In this document: positions 44,152 through 53,085 of the stretch, one piece after another
How positions within the stretch are numbered: the first letter of the stretch is position 1
How the letters are laid out: every line of letters starts with the position of its first letter
NCBI RefSeq assembly: GCF_001045435.1
Contig: NZ_LFNG01000006.1
Span: 62,001 to 126,000, forward strand
Length of the DNA stretch: 64,000 bases
Reading direction: 5' to 3'
Origin: Chryseobacterium koreense CCUG 49689
GTDB taxonomy: Bacteria > Bacteroidota > Bacteroidia > Flavobacteriales > Weeksellaceae
The notes under the pieces: model-generated
Told to the model about the DNA's origin: nothing
The model's input: only the letters and a program-made list of their open reading frames with translations
Databases searched by the model: none
Position numbers and translations under genes: made by a program

Positions 44152-45926
44152 TTTTTGCTTTTTAGGTAATATTTTTTTCCATCTATATTAATGGACTCTA
44201 CATCTTTTGGAATCAATTTAATCTCAAAATTTTTGGTTCTACGGGAAGTAAGGTAAGGTTCAATCACATAAGTTCCCAGTTTTTCAAGATCCAAATGCTC
44301 CGGAATTAGAAATTGAACTTTTTCATTCATTTTAATGGAAACCAGGTTTTCTTTAAAATATTGGTGAACCAAAACTTCATTGATTTGATTGGCCCTAAAA
44401 TTTAAGACAACCCGTAAAGCGACAAATAAAGCAAAATAATAAACCAGTTTAGAAATGTTTTTAGCATTGAATTTCAAAATGGCAAACCTTAAATAGAAAA
44501 TGACCAGGTAACAAACTGAAACTTCTAGCAAAGTAATCGGGATCATCTTATAAAAAGCAACGTCCATGTTCGCAAAAAAATGGATCATCTTCAGGATCAA
44601 GGTCACACAAATATCATACAAGACATTCAGCCATGAAAAAGTCATGGAGAATGCGATTAAAAGCGTCATCAATAAAGCGAAAATAATCAGAATTTCCGCT
44701 ACCGGAATCACCACCAAATTGGCGATAATTGATATTAGCGACCACTGGTGAAAATAATAAACCACCAATGGAAGCGTGGAAATCTGTGCCGCCAAACTCA
44801 CCGAAACCACATTGACCATAAAGTTTTGAATCTTATTTTTGGGTTTCGGCAGGTATTTCAAAATGGGCTGATTCAACCAAAAAATTCCGAAGACCGCCGC
44901 AAAACTCAGTTGAAAACCCACATCAAAAAGTTGATTGGTATCCACAATGAGAATTGCAAATGCCGCAATGGACATCGAATGAAGCAAATATGTCTTCCTT
45001 TGGAGCAATACATAAATATAGTAGCAAGAAATCATCACGCAGCTTCGAACGACGGAGCTTCCATAATCAATGAAAATGGCAAATGCCCAAATCAAGACTA
45101 AAGAAATTATGATTTTGGAATTTCGGAATTTCGGTGGGAAAATCGGATTTAAAACCAATAAAATCAACATAAAAATTATCGCCATGTGCGAACCGGAAAT
45201 CGCCAAAATATGCATCAAACCAGATTTTTGAAAATCCTGCACGGTCTCTTTGTCCATTTCCGTCCGATCTGCCAAAATAATTCCCTTGGTAAATTCCCGG
45301 GTGGGTTTGCTGAGATGGGCCGCATCAATTTTATTTAATGTTTCCAGGCGTTTTTGACGGATTTTTTCGGCAAAAGTGAGATCGTTTCTTGCTCCACTTT
45401 GATACGAATTCGGGAGATAGCTTTGAAAATAAATATCTTTTCTAGCAAGATACTTCCCATAATCAAACTGAAAATCACTGTAGGGTTTCGAAATCGGGTT
45501 CACATAAACTTCTCCTTTATAATAATGCCGAAAATCCAAATCCTTTTCTGCTCTCGGCATAGAAAGCACGCTTTTAAAAAACTCCTTGTTGCACCAAGCG
45601 GAAATTTCGTAACGTTTATTTTTCTCGTTGGAGTTTAGTTTTTGGTTGATTTTGAAATAGATGAACTCCTTTCCATGAAGTTCGGGCAATTTCGATTTCT
45701 GCAAACTCAAGGAATGGGCAAAAAGACCTAATGAAAAGAACAAAAGCATTAGGAAAAAATACCGAAACCGATAAACGAAATAATTTTTCACCAGAAAAGA
45801 AAACAACAACAAAAAACTGATTCCCAAAAAGAGATGGATCAGCTTTTCATTCAGCAAAAAATAATCCTGCAAGAAAATTCCAAGAATAAAAAAAGTACAC
45901 AGGATCAATAAGGGTTGCTTTTTCAA
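44148..45926 (-). CDS. comEC: ComEC/Rec2-family membrane channel protein without metallo-beta-lactamase domain
   Basis: This 592-residue polytopic protein belongs to the ComEC family, which moves single-stranded DNA across the inner membrane in natural transformation. The N-terminal helices and DUF4131-like region (~1-170) are followed by the Competence domain. The latter shows LHILAISGSHMAIIFMLILL (~232-251), SVVRSCVM and a cluster of helices to ~510. The C-terminal ~80 residues are short and soluble, with no HxHxDH metallo-beta-lactamase motif. It follows lpxB by 53 bp on the same strand, and the small GTG-started frame follows by overlap. Confidence 0.85.
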   Translation of the reverse strand: MKKQPLLILCTFFILGIFLQDYFLLNEKLIHLFLGISFLLLFSFLVKNYFVYRFRYFFLMLLFFSLGLFAHSLSLQKSKLPELHGKEFIYFKINQKLNSNEKNKRYEISAWCNKEFFKSVLSMPRAEKDLDFRHYYKGEVYVNPISKPYSDFQFDYGKYLARKDIYFQSYLPNSYQSGARNDLTFAEKIRQKRLETLNKIDAAHLSKPTREFTKGIILADRTEMDKETVQDFQKSGLMHILAISGSHMAIIFMLILLVLNPIFPPKFRNSKIIISLVLIWAFAIFIDYGSSVVRSCVMISCYYIYVLLQRKTYLLHSMSIAAFAILIVDTNQLFDVGFQLSFAAVFGIFWLNQPILKYLPKPKNKIQNFMVNVVSVSLAAQISTLPLVVYYFHQWSLISIIANLVVIPVAEILIIFALLMTLLIAFSMTFSWLNVLYDICVTLILKMIHFFANMDVAFYKMIPITLLEVSVCYLVIFYLRFAILKFNAKNISKLVYYFALFVALRVVLNFRANQINEVLVHQYFKENLVSIKMNEKVQFLIPEHLDLEKLGTYVIEPYLTSRRTKNFEIKLIPKDVESINIDGKKYYLKSKK

Positions 45927-45979
45927 CGGGCGTTTTCGGGTAAAAATATCAAATTATTTTGATAAAACCCACCGTCAAA

Positions 45980-47086
45980 TCACCCATTTACGATCACTTC
46001 TGCAGCATGGTCACTTGCCCCTTTTCCGCCCAGCTTTTCCCGGAGCAGCGCATAATTGTTGAGGATTTCTTCTCGTTTTGTTCCCCCCAATATTTTGGTC
46101 AGTTCAGCAACTAAATTTTTAGTGGTCAGGTTTTCCTGTATCAATTCGGTCACAATTTCCCGGTCCATAATCAGGTTGACCAGAGAAATATATTTGATGT
46201 TTTTTATCAGGCGCTTCCCTATTTCATAGGAAATTCTGCTTCCCCGATAACACACTACCTCTGGAATATTGAGCAAAGCAGTTTCCAAAGTTGCCGTGCC
46301 GGAAGTTACCAGAGCGGCTTTTGAAGACCTCAGCAAATCATAGGTTTTATTGGATACAAAATGGACATTTTCATCCACATATTTTTCATAAAAACTTTTC
46401 GGCAAACTTGGCGCACCCGCGATCACGAATTGATAATCGCGGAAAAACGGCCGAACCGAAAGCATCAAATCCAGCATTTTGCCAACTTCCTGTTCGCGCG
46501 AACCCGGAAGCAGCGCGATAATTTCCTTCTCATTTAAGCTGTTTTCATTTTTAAATTTAGCAATATCGATCGGCTCCAAATCAGAAATCGCATCCAATAA
46601 TGGGTGTCCCACAAAATGTGCATCGATCTTATGTTTTTTGTAGAACGCTTTCTCAAATGGAAGGATCACCAACATTTCATCTACGAACTTTTGAATTTTT
46701 TCAACCCGGCTTTCTTTCCAGGCCCAAAGTTGGGGAGAAATATAGTAAACTACCTTAATTCCCAAACTTTTGGCGAAGGCTGCAATCCTTAAGTTAAAAC
46801 CAGGATAATCGACCAGGATTAAGACATCCGGTTGGTAGTTTTCAATATCCGTTTTGCAGAATTTGATGTTTTTCAGAATGGTGTTCAAGTTTTTGGCAAC
46901 CTCCAAAAATCCCATGAAAGCTAGCTCTTTGTAATGTTTTACCGGAGCGGTTCCGGCTACTTTTTGCATTAAATCTCCACCCCAGAATCTGAATTCAGCG
47001 TTGGAATCTTTTTTCAGGATGGACTTCATTAAGTTGGAAGCGTGCAGATCTCCGGATGCTTCTCCTGCGATGATGTAATATTTCAT
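45980..47086 (-). CDS. lpxB: Lipid-A-disaccharide synthase
   Basis: LpxB joins UDP-2,3-diacylglucosamine to lipid X, forming the lipid A disaccharide at the inner membrane. The 368-residue protein has the GT19 motifs: YYIAGEASGDLHASNLM at the start, DVLILVDYPGFNLRIA, YYISPQLWAWKESRVEKI, DAHFVGHPLLDAI, LLPGSREQEV and the late TSGTATLETALLNIPEVVCYR. The length is normal. The gene before it on this strand is a toxin of a toxin-antitoxin pair rather than surE, which is its frequent partner in related genomes as far as I recall. Confidence 0.94.
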   Translation of the reverse strand: MKYYIIAGEASGDLHASNLMKSILKKDSNAEFRFWGGDLMQKVAGTAPVKHYKELAFMGFLEVAKNLNTILKNIKFCKTDIENYQPDVLILVDYPGFNLRIAAFAKSLGIKVVYYISPQLWAWKESRVEKIQKFVDEMLVILPFEKAFYKKHKIDAHFVGHPLLDAISDLEPIDIAKFKNENSLNEKEIIALLPGSREQEVGKMLDLMLSVRPFFRDYQFVIAGAPSLPKSFYEKYVDENVHFVSNKTYDLLRSSKAALVTSGTATLETALLNIPEVVCYRGSRISYEIGKRLIKNIKYISLVNLIMDREIVTELIQENLTTKNLVAELTKILGGTKREEILNNYALLREKLGGKGASDHAAEVIVNG

Positions 47087-47115
47087 TAAGAATTTTGATG
47101 AGTAAAAAAAATCAG

Positions 47116-47412
47116 CTAAATATCCAGATTTTCTTGGACTTGTTTACCGTCCCAGATTTTTAAAATAATGATTTGACTATCACTAAATTTATAAAAAATA
47201 AGATAATCTTTTACGAAAATATAGCGAATTTCCGACTCATCAAATTTTTTACCCGAAAAAGGAAAATCAACCAAGCGTTTTACCGAATTAGAAAATAACA
47301 AATTTAGCTTTTTGCTGTAAGTGACCGATTTTGTTCGGTCTCTCCAGTATTTTAGAATTGCTTTACGATTTTTTCCAGCCTCAATATCCCAGATAATTAT
47401 TCGTTTAACCAT
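47116..47412 (-). CDS. RelE/ParE family toxin, second module
   Basis: This 98-residue protein has the RelE/ParE fold pattern. The N-terminal strand is IIIWDIEAGKNRKAILKYWRDRT, then a helix with SYSKK-like residues, SVKRLVDFPFSGKKFDESEIRYIFVKDYLIFYKF, and the final IIILKIWDGKQ strand. It overlaps the antitoxin gene by 16 bp, so synthesis is coupled. It is only distantly similar by eye to the toxin at 15037, so the two modules are unlikely to be recent duplicates. The target is unknown. Confidence 0.82.
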   Translation of the reverse strand: MVKRIIIWDIEAGKNRKAILKYWRDRTKSVTYSKKLNLLFSNSVKRLVDFPFSGKKFDESEIRYIFVKDYLIFYKFSDSQIIILKIWDGKQVQENLDI

Positions 47413-47621
47413 TCTTCAAGTTCTTTTTCCAATTGTTCATTTGTGATAAAACGTCCTTCTTCAATTCGCTTTTCAGCATTTTTCATTTCATCGATGATAT
47501 TTTGAGGAAACTCGATTTCTTCTTTCTCTAGCAAATCCTCAATCTGTTTGATAAGTTTCTCACTTTTCGTAAAATCAATTTGAGCCTTAATTCTTAATTT
47601 CCGTTCTTTTGTAATCATCAC
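47397..47621 (-). CDS. Antitoxin, second module
   Basis: This 74-residue, highly charged, helical protein (IDFTKSEKLIKQIEDLLEKEEIEF, then EKRIEEGRFITNEQLEKELEEWLNE) lies directly before a RelE-type toxin and overlaps it by 16 bp. The GRFITNEQLEKELEEWL ending resembles the C-terminal toxin-wrapping part of antitoxins paired with RelE/ParE toxins. The DNA-binding part is not obvious. The gene is divergent from the DUF2480 gene, with a 53-bp gap holding the promoters of both. Confidence 0.75.
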   Translation of the reverse strand: MMITKERKLRIKAQIDFTKSEKLIKQIEDLLEKEEIEFPQNIIDEMKNAEKRIEEGRFITNEQLEKELEEWLNE

Positions 47622-47645
47622 TTTAGGTTTAATAAATATTTAAAG

Positions 47646-47653
47646 TAAATTTG
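47646..47653 (+). promoter_or_regulatory. -7 box of the DUF2480 gene
   Basis: TAAATTTG fits TAnnTTTG and lies 22 bp before the start codon. A matching -33 TTTG is not seen. Confidence 0.55.
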
Positions 47654-47674
47654 CTTTTCAAAGATAACGAAAAA

Positions 47675-48184
47675 ATGTCCCAAGATTTTGAAATAAAGAA
47701 TAAAGTTGCAGAAAGCGGTTTGGTGAACTTCGACCTTTCCAAACTGGTTCCGAAAGGAAAAAGAACCGGAATCGATTTGAAGGATTTCCTTTATGAAGGT
47801 TTGATTTTGAAGGAAAAAGATTTCCGTGAAAAAGTTGCCGCCATCAATCCTGAAGAATACCGCGATTCTTACCTATACATCTACAATTCTGCAGACGCCA
47901 TCGTTCCGCTTTGGGCCTATTTTCTGCTCACTGCGAAATTGACCGACTCTGCCAAAAAAATCGTCTTCGGAAATCGTGAAGATTTGGAAGTTTTGCTCAT
48001 GCACAACGCCTTACAGACCTATGATTTTACTGATTTAATGGGCAAAAGAGTCCTCGTAAAAGGATGCAGCGATGAGTCCATTCCCGAAAACGCCTATATC
48101 GAACTGGTGGAACAGCTGAAACCGATCGTGAAATCCCTGATGTTTGGCGAAGCTTGTTCTAATGTTCCAATATTTAAAAATTAA
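47675..48184 (+). CDS. DUF2480 family protein
   Basis: This 169-residue cytoplasmic protein of a Bacteroidetes-specific family has unknown function. Typical parts are GLVNFDLSKLVPKGKRTGIDLKDFL, FREKVAAINPEEYRDSYLYIYNSADAIVPLWAYFLL and VLVKGCSDESIPENAYIELVE, ending FGEACSNVPIFKN. Two cysteines (KGCSD, EACSN) are conserved-looking. The start at 47675 (MSQDFEIKN) replaces an eight-codon extension. The membrane-protein gene follows after 2 bp, so both are likely on one transcript. Confidence 0.85.
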   Translation: MSQDFEIKNKVAESGLVNFDLSKLVPKGKRTGIDLKDFLYEGLILKEKDFREKVAAINPEEYRDSYLYIYNSADAIVPLWAYFLLTAKLTDSAKKIVFGNREDLEVLLMHNALQTYDFTDLMGKRVLVKGCSDESIPENAYIELVEQLKPIVKSLMFGEACSNVPIFKN

Positions 48185-48186
48185 GG

Positions 48187-49458
48187 ATGAATTCCAAATA
48201 TTACCCGTTCTGTATTTTTTTCATTTTTATTTTTATTTACGCTTTGGGGAGTTTCACACGGATTCCTTTTGCGGATTGTGTTGGCTTTGTTTTGAACACA
48301 GAAAAAGGAGAGTTGGAAACGGTTTTCAGCTCGACTTCTCACCCACTCTATATCAATACGGCGATATTAATTAGGAAAATCACAGGAGTTGACGCCATTT
48401 TGGCCAATCGAATTGTAGTCATATTTTCTGCTGCGCTCACTGTTTTTTTTGTGTATAAAACCGTTTCCTTGCTCACAGATAAAACCTGGATTCCCACAGT
48501 ATCCGCATTTGTTTTTGGTTTGAGTTTCAGTTTTTGGCGCAATGCTGAAATTGTGGAAGTTTATACGCAGAATGCCGCGTTGATTATGATATTTCTCTAT
48601 TTCTTGGTATTATCTTATCAATGTGAAAAGAAAAGAAACACAGCGATCATTGCAGCTGCCTTTTTTCTTGGATTATGTTTGTGGCTGCATATCCAAAACA
48701 TTTTCTTCATTCCTTCATTTTTACTTTTCCTGTACTATTTTAGACAAAATCGAAAAACGGTAATCCTTTCATTTTTGGTTTTTTTGCTGGTTTTTGGTGC
48801 TGTTTTTTTGGTTAACTATTTCCAAGGATATCCGCTCAATTCTCCTTTCAATTCTAATGAAGACATTGGGTGGGTGAGAAACTCTCTCAACAAAAGTTTT
48901 GGACAATACCTAAAGGACTTTTTGGTGTCATTGATCTATTTGGTTTATAACTTCAATGTTTTTGCAATTTTAGGAATCATAGGGGTATTCGAGCTTTACA
49001 AATTCAACAAGAAGATTTTTTATCCACTATTTATCGCGGCTGTCTTGCATTATGGATTTGCGACTTTCTATGCCGTTTCAGATAATTACGTTTTCTTCAT
49101 TCCGTCTTACCTTATCTTTATTATTGGGGTCGGTATGGGTTTAAGAAAATATCAGGATCTAACCTGGGTCAAAAAATGGTCTCCTTTGGTATTGCTCACT
49201 CCTTTGTTTTACCTGTTTTCATTTTTAATGATTTCCAGTTTGCCACAATCAAAAGACTTCAAAGAAAAAAAGGCTTACAAAGGTGGGTTAAAATACTATC
49301 TTTTGCCCTGGATGAATAATAATGTGGGAATTGTAGAATTTACGGCAGAAAAAAGAACTGCACCAGAACCAATGAGTTGGATGACCATCAGTGCTGAAGA
49401 ATACATCAAGCTGAAAATTTCTCAGGGTTATTCTTTGGAAGAAATCAAGAAATTTTAA
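48187..49458 (+). CDS. DUF2723-like polytopic membrane protein
   Basis: The 423-residue protein has about ten hydrophobic helices. The early loop RIPFADCVGFVLNTEKGELETVFSSTSHPLYIN, then WRNAEIVEVYTQNAALIM, resembles the DUF2723 family, whose members are related to O-mannosyltransferases of the GT-C fold. Family members in other Bacteroidetes often exceed 900 residues with a soluble C-terminal region; this one is a short form. Glycosylation of exported proteins or glycans is a reasonable inference, but no substrate is indicated. Confidence 0.7.
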   Translation: MNSKYYPFCIFFIFIFIYALGSFTRIPFADCVGFVLNTEKGELETVFSSTSHPLYINTAILIRKITGVDAILANRIVVIFSAALTVFFVYKTVSLLTDKTWIPTVSAFVFGLSFSFWRNAEIVEVYTQNAALIMIFLYFLVLSYQCEKKRNTAIIAAAFFLGLCLWLHIQNIFFIPSFLLFLYYFRQNRKTVILSFLVFLLVFGAVFLVNYFQGYPLNSPFNSNEDIGWVRNSLNKSFGQYLKDFLVSLIYLVYNFNVFAILGIIGVFELYKFNKKIFYPLFIAAVLHYGFATFYAVSDNYVFFIPSYLIFIIGVGMGLRKYQDLTWVKKWSPLVLLTPLFYLFSFLMISSLPQSKDFKEKKAYKGGLKYYLLPWMNNNVGIVEFTAEKRTAPEPMSWMTISAEEYIKLKISQGYSLEEIKKF

Positions 49459-49548
49459 TAGGCGTTCTTGATCTCCCTAAAATTTTTCGGCAAGTTTTTT
49501 GATAACTTTAATCATCAGATTTTTATCATAACACAAAACTAACCAACT

Positions 49549-50265
49549 ATGAGTTTAATCGACCTCATCACAGGAAATGCCGGAAATCAAGTTGCAGCAG
49601 ACGCTGAAAACAAATTCGGAATCAGCAGAAATCAGGTAATTGCACTTTTGGCAGTGGCAGCACCGCTAGTGATTTCTTACCTTAGAAAAAAATCGCAAGA
49701 AAGTCCAGCGGAAGCAGATGCATTGAACAATGCATTAGACAAAGACCACAACGGAAGCATTCTAAACGACCCTTCACAAGCAGCTGCAAGACAAGCTGAA
49801 GGCGGTTCAATTCTGGACCATATCTTTGGCGGACAAAAAGCAGATGTAGAGAATCAACTTTCACAAAGCACGGGAATCTCCATGGACAAGATGGGACCTA
49901 TTTTGGGAATGTTAGCTCCGCTGATCATGGGCTATATCGGTCAGCAAAAGCAAGAAAACGGAGTAACTTCCGGTGGCGGATTAGGTGATTTGTTAGGCGG
50001 GATTTTAGGAAACGCATCCAATCAGGTGCAGCAACAAAAAGCTCAAGGCAGCGGAAATCCAATCACCGATATTTTGGGAAGCGTTCTCGGTGGTGCTCAG
50101 CAATCGCAGGGAGGCGGTTTGGGCGACCTTTTGGGTAGCGTTCTTGGTGGCGGTGATCAACAAGGCGGACTTGGAAGTATTATCGGAAATGTTCTTGGCA
50201 GCGGTGGAAACCAACAGCAAGGCGGACTTGGAGGAATCTTAGGAAATATTTTGGGCGGAAAATAA
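49549..50265 (+). CDS. DUF937 family protein with Gly/Gln-rich repeat tail
   Basis: The 238-residue protein has an N-terminal DUF937-type helical domain: ~1-60 with LLAVAAPLVISYLRKKS, then a second unit at ~85-135 with ILDHIFGGQKADVENQLSQSTGISMDKMGPILGMLAPLIMGYIG. Residues ~145-238 are a repetitive tail, five approximate copies of G-G-L-G-(D/S)-(L/I)-(L/I)-G-x-(V/I)-L-G separated by Gln-rich linkers. No signal peptide is present. The function is unknown; the tail could support self-association (inference). A strong terminator follows. Confidence 0.8.
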   Translation: MSLIDLITGNAGNQVAADAENKFGISRNQVIALLAVAAPLVISYLRKKSQESPAEADALNNALDKDHNGSILNDPSQAAARQAEGGSILDHIFGGQKADVENQLSQSTGISMDKMGPILGMLAPLIMGYIGQQKQENGVTSGGGLGDLLGGILGNASNQVQQQKAQGSGNPITDILGSVLGGAQQSQGGGLGDLLGSVLGGGDQQGGLGSIIGNVLGSGGNQQQGGLGGILGNILGGK

Positions 50266-50300
50266 TTCGAAAAAAAATTCTGTCCAAAGACTGAATACTC

Positions 50301-50336
50301 AACCTCTCTTAATTTGATTTAAGGGAGGTTTTTTTT
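50301..50336 (+). terminator. Terminator of the DUF937 gene
   Basis: A 12-bp stem with one G-T pair (50301-50312 with 50319-50330) encloses a 6-base loop and is followed by TTTTTT. Confidence 0.88.
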
Positions 50337-50433
50337 CATCTCTTTAAAAGGTGTAAAAATAATTTTCGTTAACAATAGCTGCAATCATTTTCAAATTTCG
50401 CAAAAATGTCATAATTTCGCGCAGAAAGTAAAG

Positions 50434-51894
50434 ATGTCTATTCACAGCAAAATCACAGAAACAGCCATCACTTTCGATGACGTGCTACTCATTCCCTCTT
50501 ACTCAGAGGTTTTACCGAACCAGGTTTCCCTAAAATCAAGACTTACCGACAAAATCACATTAAACGTTCCCATCGTTTCCGCAGCTATGGACACGGTGAC
50601 CGAGTCCGATATGGCGATTGCTTTGGCGCGGGTTGGCGGAATTGGTTTTATCCACAAAAATATGCCGATCGCAGAACAGGCGGCGCAAGTCTATCGAGTG
50701 AAACGTTCCGAAAACGGAATGATTTCCGATCCGGTGACTTTGTCAAAAGATCACACCCTTAAACAGGCCAAAGAACTGATGGCGAACTACAAAATATCGG
50801 GATTACCTGTGGTAGATGCTGAAAACATACTTATCGGCATCATCACCAACCGGGATGTGAAATACCAGGAAAACCTAGAAGTGAAAGTGGAAGAACTGAT
50901 GACCAAAGACCATCTCATCACCTCGGGAAAAAACACCACCTTGGAACAGGCGAAAAAAATCCTGCTCGAAAACCGGGTGGAAAAACTTCCAATCGTGGAT
51001 GAAAATTTCAAGCTGGTTGGTTTGATTACCATAAAAGATATCGACAATCAAATGGAATATCCAAACGCAAACAAAGACAAAAACGGCAGACTGATTGTGG
51101 GCGCCGGAGTTGGAGTCGGCGAAGATACCATTGACAGAGTTTCCGCATTGGTAAAAGCCGGAGTGGACATTATTGCGGTGGATTCCGCTCACGGTCACTC
51201 GCGCGGAGTTTTGGATAAAATTTCGGAAATCAGAAAAAATTTCCCGGAATTGGATATTGTGGGTGGAAATATCGTAACGGCAGAAGCTGCAAAAGATTTA
51301 ATCGAGGCAGGTGCGAATGTGCTGAAAGTGGGAGTAGGTCCAGGTTCCATCTGTACCACCAGAGTAATTGCAGGAGTCGGAGTTCCGCAACTTTCTGCAA
51401 TTTATAATGTTTTCGAATTTGCGAAAACGAAAAACGTAGCCGTCATCGCCGATGGAGGAATAAAGCTTTCGGGGGACATCGTGAAAGCAATTGCTTCTGG
51501 AGCCAGTGCAGTGATGCTTGGTTCACTTCTCGCGGGAACAGATGAAGCACCGGGTGAGGAAATCATCTTCCAAGGAAGAAAGTTCAAATCGTATCAGGGA
51601 ATGGGAAGTCTTTCTGCCATGAGAAGAGGAGGAAAGGAAAGGTATTTCCAAAGTGAAGCAAAAAAATTCGTACCGGAAGGAATCGAGGGTCGTGTTCCGC
51701 ATAAAGGAAAACTCGAGGACGTGGTGTTTCAATTGACCGGCGGAATCCGTGCAGGAATGGGATACTGCGGAACAAAGGATATCGAAACCTTGCAACGGGA
51801 CAGCAAAATGGTAATGATTACCGGAAGCGGCCTGAAAGAATCTCATCCGCATGATGTGATCATTACACAGGAAGCACCGAATTACTCTCTATAA
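50434..51894 (+). CDS. guaB: Inosine-5'-monophosphate dehydrogenase
   Basis: GuaB oxidises IMP to XMP with NAD+, the committed step of guanine nucleotide synthesis. The 486-residue enzyme carries the catalytic Cys307 in GPGSICTTR. The nucleotide-binding AVDSAHGHS lies at ~249 and the flap region at ~395-420 has [14 protein letters not shown]. Two CBS domains (~95-205) are inserted in the barrel, where regulatory purine nucleotides bind in other species. The gene is monocistronic with its own terminator; a partial -7 box TAATTTCG (50412-50419) precedes it. Confidence 0.97.
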   Translation: MSIHSKITETAITFDDVLLIPSYSEVLPNQVSLKSRLTDKITLNVPIVSAAMDTVTESDMAIALARVGGIGFIHKNMPIAEQAAQVYRVKRSENGMISDPVTLSKDHTLKQAKELMANYKISGLPVVDAENILIGIITNRDVKYQENLEVKVEELMTKDHLITSGKNTTLEQAKKILLENRVEKLPIVDENFKLVGLITIKDIDNQMEYPNANKDKNGRLIVGAGVGVGEDTIDRVSALVKAGVDIIAVDSAHGHSRGVLDKISEIRKNFPELDIVGGNIVTAEAAKDLIEAGANVLKVGVGPGSICTTRVIAGVGVPQLSAIYNVFEFAKTKNVAVIADGGIKLSGDIVKAIASGASAVMLGSLLAGTDEAPGEEIIFQGRKFKSYQGMGSLSAMRRGGKERYFQSEAKKFVPEGIEGRVPHKGKLEDVVFQLTGGIRAGMGYCGTKDIETLQRDSKMVMITGSGLKESHPHDVIITQEAPNYSL

Positions 51895-51930
51895 AAATTA
51901 ATGGTTGCGGTTTTCGGACTGCTTTAAAAT

Positions 51931-51964
51931 AAAATCAGCTGCAAATAATTTTGCAGCTGATTTT
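51931..51964. terminator. Bidirectional terminator after guaB
   Basis: A 15-bp perfect stem (51931-51945 with 51950-51964) with A-rich and T-rich ends and a 4-base loop, between two convergent genes. Confidence 0.9.
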
Positions 51965-51985
51965 GTTTATTGGTGTTTTAAGAAA

Positions 51986-52885
51986 TTACTCCTTAATCAC
52001 TTTCTTGCTATCCACAGTTCCGTCTGCAAATGTGATGTTAACAATATAGCTTCCTTTTTCCAAGCTTTCTACATTGATTACATTTTCAGTGGTTTGTTTA
52101 ACTTTTCTTCCTGTCATGTCAAAGAAAGTCACATTAGTCACTTTTTTGTCCGCAGTAATGTTCAAGACATCAGTGGTTGGGTTTGGATAAACGTTTACTT
52201 TAGTTTTGTTCACGTTTGATACAGCCAAAGCAGCATCTGCAGCAATCACGATATTATCATATCCCGCATTGTTTGCTCCGTCAGAAACCAGATCAATTTC
52301 TGTTGGGTAATGGTAAGCTTCTTTGATGAAAGGCCCATAATTTGCCCCATTGATAGAAACATTCATCGTCCCCTCTGCAATATTATAGGTAACAATAACT
52401 TTATACCATGTATTTGCGGCAATATTTGGAGTCAATAACTCACCTGGCAAAAAATCATCAAAATCTGCCTGATCAGCAAGCCAAGCTCCATTGGTTGGAC
52501 TCAAATAAATATCAAAAACTGTATAAAAATTAGTTCCGTCTGACTCATAAACCTGCATTTCAGCCGAGGTAGTTCCTGTGTACATTTCGATCTCAGTTCT
52601 GAAAACCTCGTTGTCCGGATTCGCTAAACCCAAATTGATCTCCTTATAAGTCCATTGAGAACCACTGGTTGACGTCGTGTTTATCCGCATTGATTTTCCA
52701 TGCGCACCATCAATCGTTGCAATTTTCACATCTGAAGCCGAACCAAATTCTGCATCTCTAGCCCACCCTCCTTGGGTTCCAAGATTACCGATGGTGTAGG
52801 ATTCAAAGTTGTCTGTCCACAAAGTTTGCGAATACGCACTCACTGCCAATGTAGCAGCGAAAACAAAAGATAAAATTCTTTTCAT
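51986..52885 (-). CDS. Secreted protein with T9SS type A sorting domain (paralogue of the gene at 30.8 kb)
   Basis: This 299-residue exported protein has a signal peptide ending near AYSQ (~20). Its jelly-roll-like domain starts WTDNFESYTIGNLGTQGGWARD and continues GKSMRIN, matching ENFENYPLGKFEKQRGW and GKSLQFD of the protein at 30768-31670. The last ~75 residues form a T9SS CTD (VNVYPNPTTDVLNI, GSYIVNITFADGT, ending KKVIKE). A surface or extracellular role is likely, with unknown ligand. It is a single gene with a TATATTTG -7 box 29 bp upstream of its start. Confidence 0.85.
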   Translation of the reverse strand: MKRILSFVFAATLAVSAYSQTLWTDNFESYTIGNLGTQGGWARDAEFGSASDVKIATIDGAHGKSMRINTTSTSGSQWTYKEINLGLANPDNEVFRTEIEMYTGTTSAEMQVYESDGTNFYTVFDIYLSPTNGAWLADQADFDDFLPGELLTPNIAANTWYKVIVTYNIAEGTMNVSINGANYGPFIKEAYHYPTEIDLVSDGANNAGYDNIVIAADAALAVSNVNKTKVNVYPNPTTDVLNITADKKVTNVTFFDMTGRKVKQTTENVINVESLEKGSYIVNITFADGTVDSKKVIKE

Positions 52886-52913
52886 AGTATCAAAAATTGG
52901 TTAATAAAGGCGC

Positions 52914-52921
52914 AAATATAA
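52914..52921 (-). promoter_or_regulatory. -7 box of the T9SS cargo gene at 52 kb
   Basis: On the minus strand TATATTTG (52921-52914) fits TAnnTTTG. No good -33 element was found at 19 bp. Confidence 0.5.
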
Positions 52922-53048
52922 GATTTTTTACGAGAAAGTGCCTACTCACAACAGTTTTCAGCATATTCATATTTATTTGACTGGTGTGAAGCAAGGTAAA
53001 AAATTGCAAATGACAGGTGCTCCGTTTCACTTTTCGCTAAAAATCACG

Positions 53049-53056
53049 TAGTTTTG
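53049..53056 (+). promoter_or_regulatory. Promoter of the small lipoprotein gene at 53.1 kb
   Basis: TAGTTTTG fits TAnnTTTG, 30 bp before the start. TTTC at 53025-53028, 20 bases upstream of the box, approximates the -33 TTTG. Confidence 0.5.
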
Positions 53057-53085
53057 TGTGATACAGAATTTCCAAAAAAGTTTTA

